A stretch of DNA of 64,000 nucleotides from Acetobacteraceae bacterium (GTDB lineage: Bacteria; Pseudomonadota; Alphaproteobacteria; Acetobacterales; Acetobacteraceae), in the NCBI GenBank assembly GCA_027487675.1, contig JAIYDD010000042.1, positions 1 through 64,000 of the forward strand, given 5' to 3'. The notes below the pieces were generated by a model. The model was not told where the DNA came from, searched no databases, and saw nothing but the letters and a program-made list of their open reading frames with translations. The translations under genes and the position numbers were made by a program. Position 1 is the first letter of the stretch. Each line of letters opens with the position of its first letter. Below, piece by piece: positions 1 to 7,462 of this stretch.

Positions 1-2
1 AC

Positions 3-104
3 GACATCCTCGACGCCTGCTGCGACGCCTGGAACTGGCTCACCAACCAACCCGAACGCATCACCGCCATCGCCCAACGACCGTGGGCGCAGGTCAGTCA
101 ATGA
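3..104 (+). mobile_element. IS630-family transposase, C-terminal fragment (cut by window edge)
   Basis: The open frame from the window edge ends in 33 residues including DAWNWLTNQPERI and a terminal RPWA. This is the usual C-terminal signature of IS630-type DDE transposases. Only the tail is visible, so the catalytic residues cannot be judged. Its stop codon lies inside the 3' end of the convergent lytic transglycosylase gene, with 11 bp of overlap. This suggests the element inserted at or very near the end of that gene. A TA dinucleotide at 114-115 is a possible target/boundary, because IS630 elements insert at TA, but no terminal repeat can be confirmed from one end. Confidence 0.75.
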
Positions 105-1683
105 CGCCGGCCGTATGAGCCGCCCCGAAGGCCGCGGGGCCGCCAGGCCCGGAGGCCGGGACCGGGTCGCCCGGCTGGCCAGCCGGGCCATCCCGCGCCA
201 GCAGGTCGCGCAGCGCCTCCACCTCCTCCTGCCGCTCGGCCACCGCCTCGGCCAGCCCCGCATAGGTCAGGAAATAGGCGTGGATATTGGCGACGTAGCG
301 CACCGTCTCGCTGCCGGCGCGGCGCTGCAGCACGCGCTCGACATGGCCGAACCAGCGGTTCGGATCCAGCCCCTCGCGCGCCGCCTGGGCGCGCAGGCGG
401 TTGATGCGGTTCGGGCCGGCATTGTAGGCGGCCAGCGCGAAGTGGATCCGCTCCGCCTCGTCCAGGCCGGCTTCGGCGAAATAATGGCTGCGCAGCCGGT
501 TCATGTAGGCGATGCCGGCGCGGATGTTCTGGGTGGCATCCGTCAGGTCGCGCGCGCCGAAGGCCGCGCCGGTGTCCGGCATCAGCTGCATCAGCCCGAC
601 CGCGCCGACCGGGCTGCGCGCCAGGTGGTCCAGCCGGCTTTCCTGGAAGGCCTGGGCCAGGATCACCAGCCAGTTGAAGCCGGCCTGCGCGCTTTCCCGT
701 TCCAGCACCGGGCGGAAGCGGCCGATGCGGTCGCGGTTGGCGAAGTCCAGCGGGTTGTGCAGGAAGGCGGTTGAGCGGAAGTAGCGGCGGAAGATCGTCG
801 CCCGGCGGCCGGCGTCGCGCGCGACATGGTCGGCGACGAAGGCATCGAGCAGCGCCTTCAGCTCCGTCGCCTCCGGCCGCACCGCCCAGGCGATCCGCCC
901 ACCGCTGGCCAGCGCGGCCTGCTCCACCACCAGGTTCGGCAGCAGCCGGGCCCAGGCCTCGGCCAGGTGCCGGTCGGCGACGCTGTAGGGGACGATCCCG
1001 GCATTCACCATCTCCAGGATGTCCTCGGTCTCGAGTCGTGCCGGCGCTTCGGCGATGCGCAGCCCGGGCCGGCCCGCGTCGCGCAGCCGGGCATCGAGCG
1101 CCCGAGCGCTCTCCACGTAGGAACTGCTGCGGGTCAGCAGCAGGCCGCGGCCGGACAGGTCCCCGGGCGTCGCGACCGGCGGCGCGGCGGCGTGGCGCAC
1201 CACGACCTCCGCGACGTCCTCGATAAAGGGCAGGGCGAAGGCGACCTGCGCCGCGCGCGCCCCGGTCACCGTCATGCCGGCGGCGATCACGTCGCCCCGG
1301 CCGGCGAGCAGCGCCGGGATCAGCTCGGCGAAGGGGAGGGGGACGAAGACCACGCGGATGTCGGCCGGCCCGCCCGGCGCGTCGCGCCGGTTCAGATGCT
1401 GCTCGAGCCAGGTCATCAGCTCGAATTCCAGCCCGTGGCCAGCGCCGTCCTCGACCAGGAAGTTGGTGCGGCTGTAGGTGGTCAGCACGCGCAGCAGCCG
1501 GCGGTCGCGGATCTCCGGCCAGTCGCCGGCGAAGGGTTCCGCGAGCACGCCGAGCAGCGCGTCGCCGGCGGCCTCCTCGGCCGCTTCCGCCCCGCTGCCC
1601 TGGGCGCGGCCCGGACCGGCGCCGAGCAGCAGCGCGCCGATGACCAATGCCCCGGCGACCGCGCGCAACAGCCTGTGCCACAT
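94..1683 (-). CDS. mltF: MltF-like membrane-bound lytic murein transglycosylase
   Basis: This 529-residue protein cleaves peptidoglycan glycan strands in the periplasm. A signal peptide (hydrophobic stretch ending GPGRAQ) is followed by an amino-acid-binding-protein-like domain (about residues 55-310) and a C-terminal SLT lysozyme-like domain (about 330-480). The SLT domain shows the catalytic Glu in QESRLD (near residue 347) and the motifs GLMQLMP and AYNAGP. This order, binding-protein fold then SLT, defines MltF. The last dozen residues (AAHTAGVID) may come from the adjacent IS element rather than the original gene, since the stop lies within the transposase frame. The ATG start at 1683 gives a well-formed signal peptide, and the gene is divergent from the BFD ferredoxin gene. 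Confidence 0.9.
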   Translation of the reverse strand: MWHRLLRAVAGALVIGALLLGAGPGRAQGSGAEAAEEAAGDALLGVLAEPFAGDWPEIRDRRLLRVLTTYSRTNFLVEDGAGHGLEFELMTWLEQHLNRRDAPGGPADIRVVFVPLPFAELIPALLAGRGDVIAAGMTVTGARAAQVAFALPFIEDVAEVVVRHAAAPPVATPGDLSGRGLLLTRSSSYVESARALDARLRDAGRPGLRIAEAPARLETEDILEMVNAGIVPYSVADRHLAEAWARLLPNLVVEQAALASGGRIAWAVRPEATELKALLDAFVADHVARDAGRRATIFRRYFRSTAFLHNPLDFANRDRIGRFRPVLERESAQAGFNWLVILAQAFQESRLDHLARSPVGAVGLMQLMPDTGAAFGARDLTDATQNIRAGIAYMNRLRSHYFAEAGLDEAERIHFALAAYNAGPNRINRLRAQAAREGLDPNRWFGHVERVLQRRAGSETVRYVANIHAYFLTYAGLAEAVAERQEEVEALRDLLARDGPAGQPGDPVPASGPGGPAAFGAAHTAGVID

Positions 1684-1817
1684 GCAGCGATCACATCATG
1701 GCCCGGCCGGACCGGCAAGCGGACTGTTCCGGGCGCCGCGAGGCGCGCGGCGTTGCGACTGAGTTGCAATATCCCGCCGGACCCGGCTAGGCTGCCCCAG
1801 GGCGAGGGGAGTGCGGC

Positions 1818-2024
1818 TTGGAATACGTCTGCCTCTGCAACGGCATCACCGACGAGCAGGTCCGCCAGGCGGTCTGCCGCGGCGCCCGTCGCCCGAAGGA
1901 GGTCTACGCCGCCGCCGGCCATGCCGCGCAATGCGGCAAGTGCACGCGCGAGATCCTGGCGCTGCTGCGCATCGGCGCGCCGGCGCGCGCCGCCTTGCCG
2001 CTGCCAGCCGAAACCCGGCTCTGA
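1818..2024 (+). CDS. (2Fe-2S)-binding bacterioferritin-associated ferredoxin-like protein
   Basis: This 68-residue protein has the BFD-like [2Fe-2S] fold. Cysteines in CLC near the N-terminus and in QCGKC near residue 40 form the four-Cys cluster ligand set. In BFD family members the small protein delivers electrons to bacterioferritin to release iron; whether this one does so is inferred, as no bacterioferritin gene is in the window. The start is a TTG preceded by a strong GAGGGGAG ribosome-binding site at 1803-1810. A longer frame from GTG at 1811 is in a different register and belongs to no recognisable protein. The gene is divergent from mltF across a 130-bp intergenic space. Confidence 0.85.
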   Translation: MEYVCLCNGITDEQVRQAVCRGARRPKEVYAAAGHAAQCGKCTREILALLRIGAPARAALPLPAETRL

Positions 2025-2155
2025 CCGTCCGGCGCGGTGTGCCTGCGCATGGCTTTGCGCCGCCTGATCCTGGCCGTCCCTTCCCGGGCATCTTCGCGCG
2101 TGCGGACCTGTGCATCCGACCGCGGAGCGGCCTGAGCCGCGCTGGTCGCAGGGGC

Positions 2156-2545
2156 ATGCCCGACACGCACCGGCGGCTGCTCGACCGCCTGCGTGGCTGG
2201 GCGAGGGCGGTCAGGCGGGATGCCATCCTGCTGTGGCTGGCCGCGCGCCATCCGCGCGTGCCGCTGCGCGCGAAGCTGCTGGCCGCGGCGATCGCGGCCT
2301 ATGCCTTCTCGCCGATCGACCTGATCCCTGACTTCATCCCGGTGCTCGGCCTGCTGGACGAGCTGATCCTTCTGCCTGGGCTGGTCTGGCTGACGCTGCG
2401 TCTGATCCCGGCACCGCTGCGGGCGGAACTGCGCGCGGCGGCGGATGCGGTGGCGGACAGGCCGGTCAGCCGCGCCGGGGCGGCGGCGGTCGTCGCCGCC
2501 TGGGCCACGGCGGCGGGGCTGCTGGCCTGGTGGTGGCTGGGGTAG
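2156..2545 (+). CDS. DUF1232 (YkvA-like) membrane protein
   Basis: This 129-residue protein carries the DUF1232 core: AKLLAAAIAAYAFSPIDLIPDF followed by PVLGLLDELILLP. The SPIDLIPDFIP segment is the family signature. Two to three hydrophobic segments are visible, including a C-terminal one ending AWWWLG. The biochemical role of DUF1232 proteins is not established. The start was placed at ATG 2156, where similarity begins; the open frame extends upstream without family features. Two GC-rich hairpins follow the stop and separate it from the convergent receptor gene. Confidence 0.8.
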   Translation: MPDTHRRLLDRLRGWARAVRRDAILLWLAARHPRVPLRAKLLAAAIAAYAFSPIDLIPDFIPVLGLLDELILLPGLVWLTLRLIPAPLRAELRAAADAVADRPVSRAGAAAVVAAWATAAGLLAWWWLG

Positions 2546-2583
2546 GGGCGGCGCGCCCCTGACTCCCCCGCGAGGCGGGGGAG
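2544..2583. terminator. Double hairpin between convergent genes
   Basis: Two adjacent perfect stems are present. AGGGGCG/CGCCCCT (2544-2550 with 2554-2560) has a 3-nt loop, and CTCCCCCGC/GCGGGGGAG (2563-2571 with 2575-2583) also has a 3-nt loop. They lie between the stop of the DUF1232 gene and the stop of the convergent Bug receptor gene. The position fits a bidirectional termination region. There is no clear T tract, so intrinsic termination is inferred only. Confidence 0.5.
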
Positions 2584-2626
2584 GGCCGGGAGCCTTCGCC
2601 TTGCGCCAGCGCCGCGCCGCGCGGCC

Positions 2627-3607
2627 TCAGCTCGGCGTCGCGCCGCTGGCGCGGACCACCGGCGCCCAGCGCTCCACCTCCCGCGTCACGAAGGCCTGCA
2701 CATCGGCCGGGCCCTGGTCCGTCATGGTCAGCACGCCGAGCCCGGCGATCCGCTCCTTCATCCCCGGCTCGTTGATCGCGGTGGCGAACGCGTCGCGGAG
2801 GCGCGCCACCACCGGCTCCGGCATCCCCGCGGGGCCGGCCAGGACGAACCAGTTGATCGCGGTGGCGCCGGGGAAGCCGGCCTCGACGATGGTCGGCACC
2901 TCGGGGAAGGTGGACATGCGCTCCCCGCTGGTCAGGGCGAGTGCCCGCAGCGACCCGCCGCGCACGCTGCCGGCATGCGCGCCAAGCGTGTTCCACAAGG
3001 ACCCCAGGCTGCCGCCCAGCACCTGCTGCTCCGCCTCCCCGCCGCCGCGGAAGGGGATGTGGAGCAGCTCCACCCCCGCCTCCCGCGCCCAGAGCATCCC
3101 CGCCAGGTGCCCGACCGAGCCGATGCCGGCGCTGCCATAGCTCATCGCCTCCGGCCGGGCGCGCGCCGCGGCCAGGTAGTCCGCCATGCTGCGGATCGGC
3201 CCGCCCGGCCGCACGCCCACCACCATCGGCGCGCCGCCCACCAGCATCACGTAGGAGAAGCTGCGGCGGACGTCGTAGGGCAGGGTGGGGAACAGCGTCT
3301 GCGCGATGGCCATCGGCCCGGCATTGGCCAGCACCAGCGAATAGCCGTCCGGCCTTTCGTTCGCGATGTGGGCGGTGCCCACCGTGCCGCCGGCGCCCGG
3401 GCGGTTGTCGAGCACCACCGGCTGGCCCAGCACGCGTTCGAGCGTCGGGCTCAGCAGCCGCACCACGCCGTCCGAGGTGCCGCCCGCCGAGAAGGGGCTG
3501 ACGACGCGGATGGGGCGGTTCGGGAAGGCCGCGCCTTGCGCGCGGGCCAGGCCCGGCAAGGCGAGCGCGGGGAGGGAGGCGAGCAGGAGACGACGGGGCA
3601 GCGTCAT
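2627..3607 (-). CDS. Bug-family tripartite tricarboxylate transporter substrate-binding protein (TctC-like)
   Basis: This 326-residue periplasmic solute receptor of the Bug/TctC family binds small carboxylates or related ligands. It normally works with TctA/TctB membrane subunits, although many Bug proteins in betaproteobacteria and Roseomonas-like bacteria are orphans, as here. A signal peptide (RRLLLASLPALALPGLARAQ) is followed by the family's N-terminal FPNRPIRVVSPFSAGG and by GNRPGAGGT-like (DNRPGAGGTVG) and GSAGIGSVGHL segments. The frame extends about 43 codons upstream, but ATG 3607 directly precedes the signal peptide and was chosen. The ligand cannot be predicted. Confidence 0.9.
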   Translation of the reverse strand: MTLPRRLLLASLPALALPGLARAQGAAFPNRPIRVVSPFSAGGTSDGVVRLLSPTLERVLGQPVVLDNRPGAGGTVGTAHIANERPDGYSLVLANAGPMAIAQTLFPTLPYDVRRSFSYVMLVGGAPMVVGVRPGGPIRSMADYLAAARARPEAMSYGSAGIGSVGHLAGMLWAREAGVELLHIPFRGGGEAEQQVLGGSLGSLWNTLGAHAGSVRGGSLRALALTSGERMSTFPEVPTIVEAGFPGATAINWFVLAGPAGMPEPVVARLRDAFATAINEPGMKERIAGLGVLTMTDQGPADVQAFVTREVERWAPVVRASGATPS

Positions 3608-3737
3608 GTGGATGCGGATTCCGGCGGCAGGTTGCGGGGGCGCGTTGCCTCCCGCACGGGCAGCCCGGCCGGCCGCCGCGCCCGGGGCGCTCCTCGGCCG
3701 CCGGCCTTGCCAGGGGCGTGCCAGACGGCGCGGCACG

Positions 3738-4691
3738 TCACCGCGTGGCGATCAGCCCCTCCGCCCGGAAGGAGCAGGTGCGGCCATTGCCGACGATGAT
3801 GTGGTCGTGCAGCAGGATGCCGAACAGCCCCGCCGCCTCCCGCACCTCCGCCGTCATCTCGATGTCGGCACGCGACGGGGTGGGATCGCCGCTTGGGTGG
3901 TTGTGCACCAGGATCAGCGCGGTGGCGTGCAGTTCGAGCGCGCGCTTCACCACCTCCCGCGCATAGACCGGGGTGTGGTTGACGGTGCCGCGGCCCTGCA
4001 CCTCGTCGGCGATCAGCCGGTTCTTGGGGTCGAGGAACAGCACCCGCAGCTGCTCCACCTTCTCCCGCGACATGACGCCGGCGAGATAGGCCTCCAGCCG
4101 CGCGGCGTTGTTCAGCACCGGGCCATCCATCGCCTCGGCGCGGGCCAGGCGGTGGGCGGCGGCCTGCACCAGCTTGATCGCCGCGACCGAATGCTCGCCG
4201 AGCCCGCGCGTCGCCAGCAGCGCCGCCTGTGGGGCGGCCAGCACCCCGGCGAAGCTGCCGAAGCGGTTGATCAGCGACTTGGCCAGCGGCTTGGTGTCGC
4301 CGGTGCGGAAGGCGAAGAACAGCAGCATCTCCAGCAATTCATAGTCGGCCAGCGCGTCCGGGCCGCGCTCCAGCAGCTTCTCCCGCATCCGGTGGCGGTG
4401 GCCATGCGGGCCGGTGGAGGCGAAGGGCAGCCCGTCGGCGCGCGGCGGGCCGCGCCAGCCGGGTGCGGGGGCCCGATCCGCGCCGGTGGGGCCGGGGTCC
4501 CCGGGCCGGGCAGGGTCGGGTCGGGTGGCGCCGGGGAGCGGTGCCTCGGCGAAGCCGCGCGCGCCGCCGGACCAGCCGCGCGGGCCCGCCGGACCTTCCG
4601 GGGCGGCCTGCCGGGGATCGCGGCGGGTACCGCCATCGGGCGGCGCCGCGCCCCTCATCCAGCCCGAGATCCTGTCGAGCAGCCTGGTCAT
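3738..4691 (-). CDS. radC: RadC/JAB-domain protein (UPF0758)
   Basis: This 317-residue RadC-family protein has an N-terminal low-complexity Pro/Gly/Arg-rich region (about residues 1-85). A helix-hairpin-helix part follows (LLEMLLFFAFRTGDTKPLAKSL) and then the C-terminal JAMM domain with HNHPSGDPTPSRAD near residue 262. That motif supplies the two His and the Asp of the metal site. The cellular role of RadC is unsettled despite its historical DNA-repair name. The region after residue 90 aligns with the usual ~225-residue family length, so the first 80 residues are an extension or the true start is internal, for example before HGHRHRMREKLLERGP. Confidence 0.88.
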   Translation of the reverse strand: MTRLLDRISGWMRGAAPPDGGTRRDPRQAAPEGPAGPRGWSGGARGFAEAPLPGATRPDPARPGDPGPTGADRAPAPGWRGPPRADGLPFASTGPHGHRHRMREKLLERGPDALADYELLEMLLFFAFRTGDTKPLAKSLINRFGSFAGVLAAPQAALLATRGLGEHSVAAIKLVQAAAHRLARAEAMDGPVLNNAARLEAYLAGVMSREKVEQLRVLFLDPKNRLIADEVQGRGTVNHTPVYAREVVKRALELHATALILVHNHPSGDPTPSRADIEMTAEVREAAGLFGILLHDHIIVGNGRTCSFRAEGLIATR

Positions 4692-4823
4692 GGTGCAACC
4701 GAGACTGGCATCGGAACGACGGAATCTTCAATCACAGATTGATGGGCGTCCCGTCATTCACCGGGCGGTGCCGCGGCGGCCCGGACCATGCTGTGATCGC
4801 CGCGCCCAGCGAGGTTGCATGGC

Positions 4824-5792
4824 ATGGCTTCCCCCCGCCTTCCGCGTCGCGCCCTGGTCGGCGCCGCCACCACCCTGCTCGCCGCGCCGGCCCTGGCGCA
4901 GACCGGCCGACCGCCGCCGCGCGGCCCCTTCTGGCCGGGCGGCGCGCGGCTGGCGGTCGGCGTCTGCATGATGTTCGAGGCCGATGGCGGCCAGCCCGCC
5001 ATGTGGCAGCCCGGCCCGCCCGGCACGCCGCAGGCGGCGCAGCGCTTCCCCAACCTGCCGATGATCCAGCAGCGGACCTATGGCGCGAAGGAGGGCATGC
5101 CGAGGCTGCTCGACATGATGGACGCGCTGCGCCTGCGCGGCTCCTCCTTCATGATCGGCGAGAGCATCCGCCGCTACCCGGAACTGGCGCGCGACATCGT
5201 GGCGCGCGGGCACGAGTCCGGCGGGCGGGCCATCCGCCACGCGCCCCAGTTCTTCATGCCGAAGGACCAGGAACGCGAATTCCTGCGCGAGGGGTTCGAG
5301 GCGCTGCGCAGCGCCACCGGCCTCTGGCCGAAGGGCTTCAACGCGCAGGGCCTGCAGGGCAGCGTGAACACCAACGACCTGCTGCAGGAACTCGGCCTGA
5401 CCTACTCGATCGACGACCGCTCGCGCGACGAGCCCTGGATCCAGAAGGTCAATGGCGACCGCGACTTCTGTCTCGTGCCCTATATGGGCCATGTCAACGA
5501 CCTGAACTTCTTCCAGAACCAGCAGCGCAGCCTGGCCGATTACGAGCAGATGCTGCGCCAGGAATTCGAGGTGCTGTACGAGGAAGCCCTGACCAGGCGG
5601 CGGATGATGTCCGTGCCGCTGCACGACTTCGTCGCCGGCCGGCCGGCGGTGGTCCCCTCCATCCGCCGCTTCCTGGCCTGGGCGGCGGGCCACCCCGGCG
5701 TGTGGTTCGCGCGGCGCGACGAGATCGCGGACTGGGCGCTCGGCCCGGGGCGGGCACTGACGCCGGTGGACGCGCCGGTGCTGCCGGGGTGA
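4824..5792 (+). CDS. Polysaccharide deacetylase-family (NodB/PuuE-like) protein with degenerate metal motifs
   Basis: This 322-residue exported protein has a twin-arginine-like leader (RLPRRALVGAATTLL...ALAQ) and a NodB-homology fold. Conserved landmarks are MMFEADGG (motif 1), ARGHESGGRAIRH (motif 2) and PLHDFVAGRP...HPGVWFARRDEIADW near the C-terminus. Compared with active members, the first Asp of motif 1 is Glu, the first metal-ligand His of motif 2 is Arg, and no RxPxW-like motif 3 is seen. It may bind rather than deacetylate. ATG 4824 was chosen over the upstream TTG 4815 because GCGAGG lies 9 nt upstream. The gene is divergent from radC and convergent with the next gene. Confidence 0.75.
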   Translation: MASPRLPRRALVGAATTLLAAPALAQTGRPPPRGPFWPGGARLAVGVCMMFEADGGQPAMWQPGPPGTPQAAQRFPNLPMIQQRTYGAKEGMPRLLDMMDALRLRGSSFMIGESIRRYPELARDIVARGHESGGRAIRHAPQFFMPKDQEREFLREGFEALRSATGLWPKGFNAQGLQGSVNTNDLLQELGLTYSIDDRSRDEPWIQKVNGDRDFCLVPYMGHVNDLNFFQNQQRSLADYEQMLRQEFEVLYEEALTRRRMMSVPLHDFVAGRPAVVPSIRRFLAWAAGHPGVWFARRDEIADWALGPGRALTPVDAPVLPG

Positions 5793-5820
5793 GGCGGCGC
5801 GGGCAGCCGGCGCGGGCCGC

Positions 5821-7248
5821 TCAGCGCGCCACCCGGGACAGGTTCGCCCCCCGCGGCCGGTGGCAGACCACCTCCACCACCGACCGCGCCGGCTCCGCCG
5901 CCGGCGCGCCCGGCGCCGCGGCGCGCGGCAGGCCGACATCCTCCAGGAAGCGCGCGATCAGCGCGCCGGGCAGGGCGCGCGCCTGCGCCCCCACCCGGCC
6001 CGGCACCAGCCCCACCAGTGCGCCGCGGCGGTCCAGCACCGCGGCACCCGGCAGCAGCCCGGTGGCGCCAGGCAGGGGAGCGATGGGCAGCGTCTCCGGC
6101 CCGCCCGCCGCCGCCGCCAGCCGGGCGGGCAGCGTCTCCGGCGGCGCGCCGGCGGGGCGTGCCCGCCCGGCCGGCGCGGCCCGGAAGCCCAGCACCAGCA
6201 CCTCCTCCTCCGGCCGCGGGTCGGTGCGCAGCGGCAGGGGCGGCCGCGCCAGCCCGGGCACGGAGAGCAGCGCCAGGTCCAGTTCCCGGTTCGCGCCGTG
6301 CAGCACCGCCCCGCCCAGCTGGGCCAGGCCCGCATGCACCTCGATCGCCGCGCAATCGGCCACGGCGGAGGCGGTGGTGACCAGCAGCCCCGCCGCGCCC
6401 ACCACCACCGCGCCGGCCGAGGCGCTCTCCACCGCGCCCTCCGGCCGGTCCGGCAGCCGCGCCTCGCGCAGCGTGTCGGGCCAGGCGCCCGGCGCCTCCC
6501 CGGCCGGGGGAAGGCTGCCGCCGGGGGCGGGGCTCGGCGGCGGGGTCTCGCGCGCCAGCCGGCGCGCCTCGGCCAGGGTCGCGGAGGGCAGGGCGCGTTC
6601 GAAATCCGCCGCGGCCGGGCGCAGCATGGACCGCCCCGGCGCGCGGGCTTCGCGCAGCATCGCCCAGCGCGCCGCCTCCGCCAGGTCCTGCGGCACGCCG
6701 CGCCCCAGCAGGTAGGCGGCGCTGAGGCAGGCCATGGCGCGGGTGTCGCCGCGCGTCGCGCCATACAGCCACCAGCGCGTCGCCAGCGCCGGGTCCTGCG
6801 GCGTGCCGCGGCCGGCAGCGTGCAGGCTGCCCGCCTCCGCCGCCGCGCCCGGCGCCCCGCCGAGGGCCGCGCGTTCCAGCCAGCCCAGAGCCTGGCGGCT
6901 GCGCGTCGGCTCGGCGAGCCAGGCCTCGGCCAGGCGCTGCATCGCCGCCGCGTCGCCGCCCTCCGCGGCCAGTCTCAGCTCGGCGGCCGGCGGCTGCGCG
7001 GCGGGCGGGCGGGACGGGGCGGTGAAGCAGGAGGAGCGCCGGGCCTCCGCCACCAGGTCCAGCACGCGGTCCTCGCCCCGCGGCTGCGCCCGCGCCGGGC
7101 CGGCCGGGCCGAGCACGCCGAACCCGAGCAGGACCGCCGCCAGCACGCCCGGCCAGCCCGGCGTGGCCCTGCGTGCCGGGGCCGGCCCGGCTGCGTGCCC
7201 GGCCGGCATCCCGCCGATAGGGCCGCGCCGGCTGCGCGCCGCTGCCAT
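5821..7248 (-). CDS. Sel1-repeat protein fused to an inactive trypsin-like domain
   Basis: This 475-residue exported protein begins with a basic N-terminus and a hydrophobic segment ending PAGPARAQ. About three Sel1-like helical repeats follow (residues ~85-205; for example ALGWLERAALGG, ATRWWLYGATRGD, AARWAMLREA). After a Pro-rich linker comes a trypsin/HtrA-like beta-barrel (~245-440). The barrel keeps the Asp region (ELDLALLSV) and the DRRGALVGLV strand. The catalytic His is replaced (TTASAV where TNAHVV is usual) and the GNSGGP Ser motif has become GLLPGAAVLD. It is therefore predicted to be proteolytically inactive and probably acts as a binding scaffold. Function unknown. Confidence 0.7.
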   Translation of the reverse strand: MAAARSRRGPIGGMPAGHAAGPAPARRATPGWPGVLAAVLLGFGVLGPAGPARAQPRGEDRVLDLVAEARRSSCFTAPSRPPAAQPPAAELRLAAEGGDAAAMQRLAEAWLAEPTRSRQALGWLERAALGGAPGAAAEAGSLHAAGRGTPQDPALATRWWLYGATRGDTRAMACLSAAYLLGRGVPQDLAEAARWAMLREARAPGRSMLRPAAADFERALPSATLAEARRLARETPPPSPAPGGSLPPAGEAPGAWPDTLREARLPDRPEGAVESASAGAVVVGAAGLLVTTASAVADCAAIEVHAGLAQLGGAVLHGANRELDLALLSVPGLARPPLPLRTDPRPEEEVLVLGFRAAPAGRARPAGAPPETLPARLAAAAGGPETLPIAPLPGATGLLPGAAVLDRRGALVGLVPGRVGAQARALPGALIARFLEDVGLPRAAAPGAPAAEPARSVVEVVCHRPRGANLSRVAR

Positions 7249-7330
7249 CCCCTTGCCCTCCTGGGTGGAGAGCGTAGAGGTCTTATCAACCTATGAGCAA
7301 TAAACTTCTCGGCTCCTGATACTGGACGGC

Positions 7331-7444
7331 GCAAGTCCTGACTTGCAGCCGCCGCCGGCGGCTGAGGCGCTGTATGGCGCCCGCCGCAAGTGCGGCGAGC
7401 CAAGCGAAGCGCCGGCGCCTGAGGGGAAATGCGTCAGCATTTCC
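7331..7444. repeat. Array of consecutive perfect hairpins in intergenic DNA
   Basis: The 214-bp gap between two minus-strand genes contains at least six back-to-back inverted repeats. The stems pair 7331-7336 with 7341-7346 (loop CCTG), 7347-7353 with 7357-7363, 7366-7370 with 7377-7381, 7382-7387 with 7392-7397 (loop AAGT), the palindrome 7409-7418, and 7425-7432 with 7437-7444 (GGAAATGC/GCATTTCC, loop GTCA). Several loops are exactly four nucleotides. This could be an interspersed REP/BIME-like element or a structured leader/trailer RNA. No coding signal is seen. Confidence 0.6.
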
Positions 7445-7462
7445 GCCGGTCAGTATGAGCCG

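Noticed and set aside
4463-6715. Plus-strand 750-codon frame spanning radC, the deacetylase gene and the Sel1 gene
   Set aside because: It crosses three real genes on both strands and has low-complexity Arg/Pro/Ser composition with no family signal.
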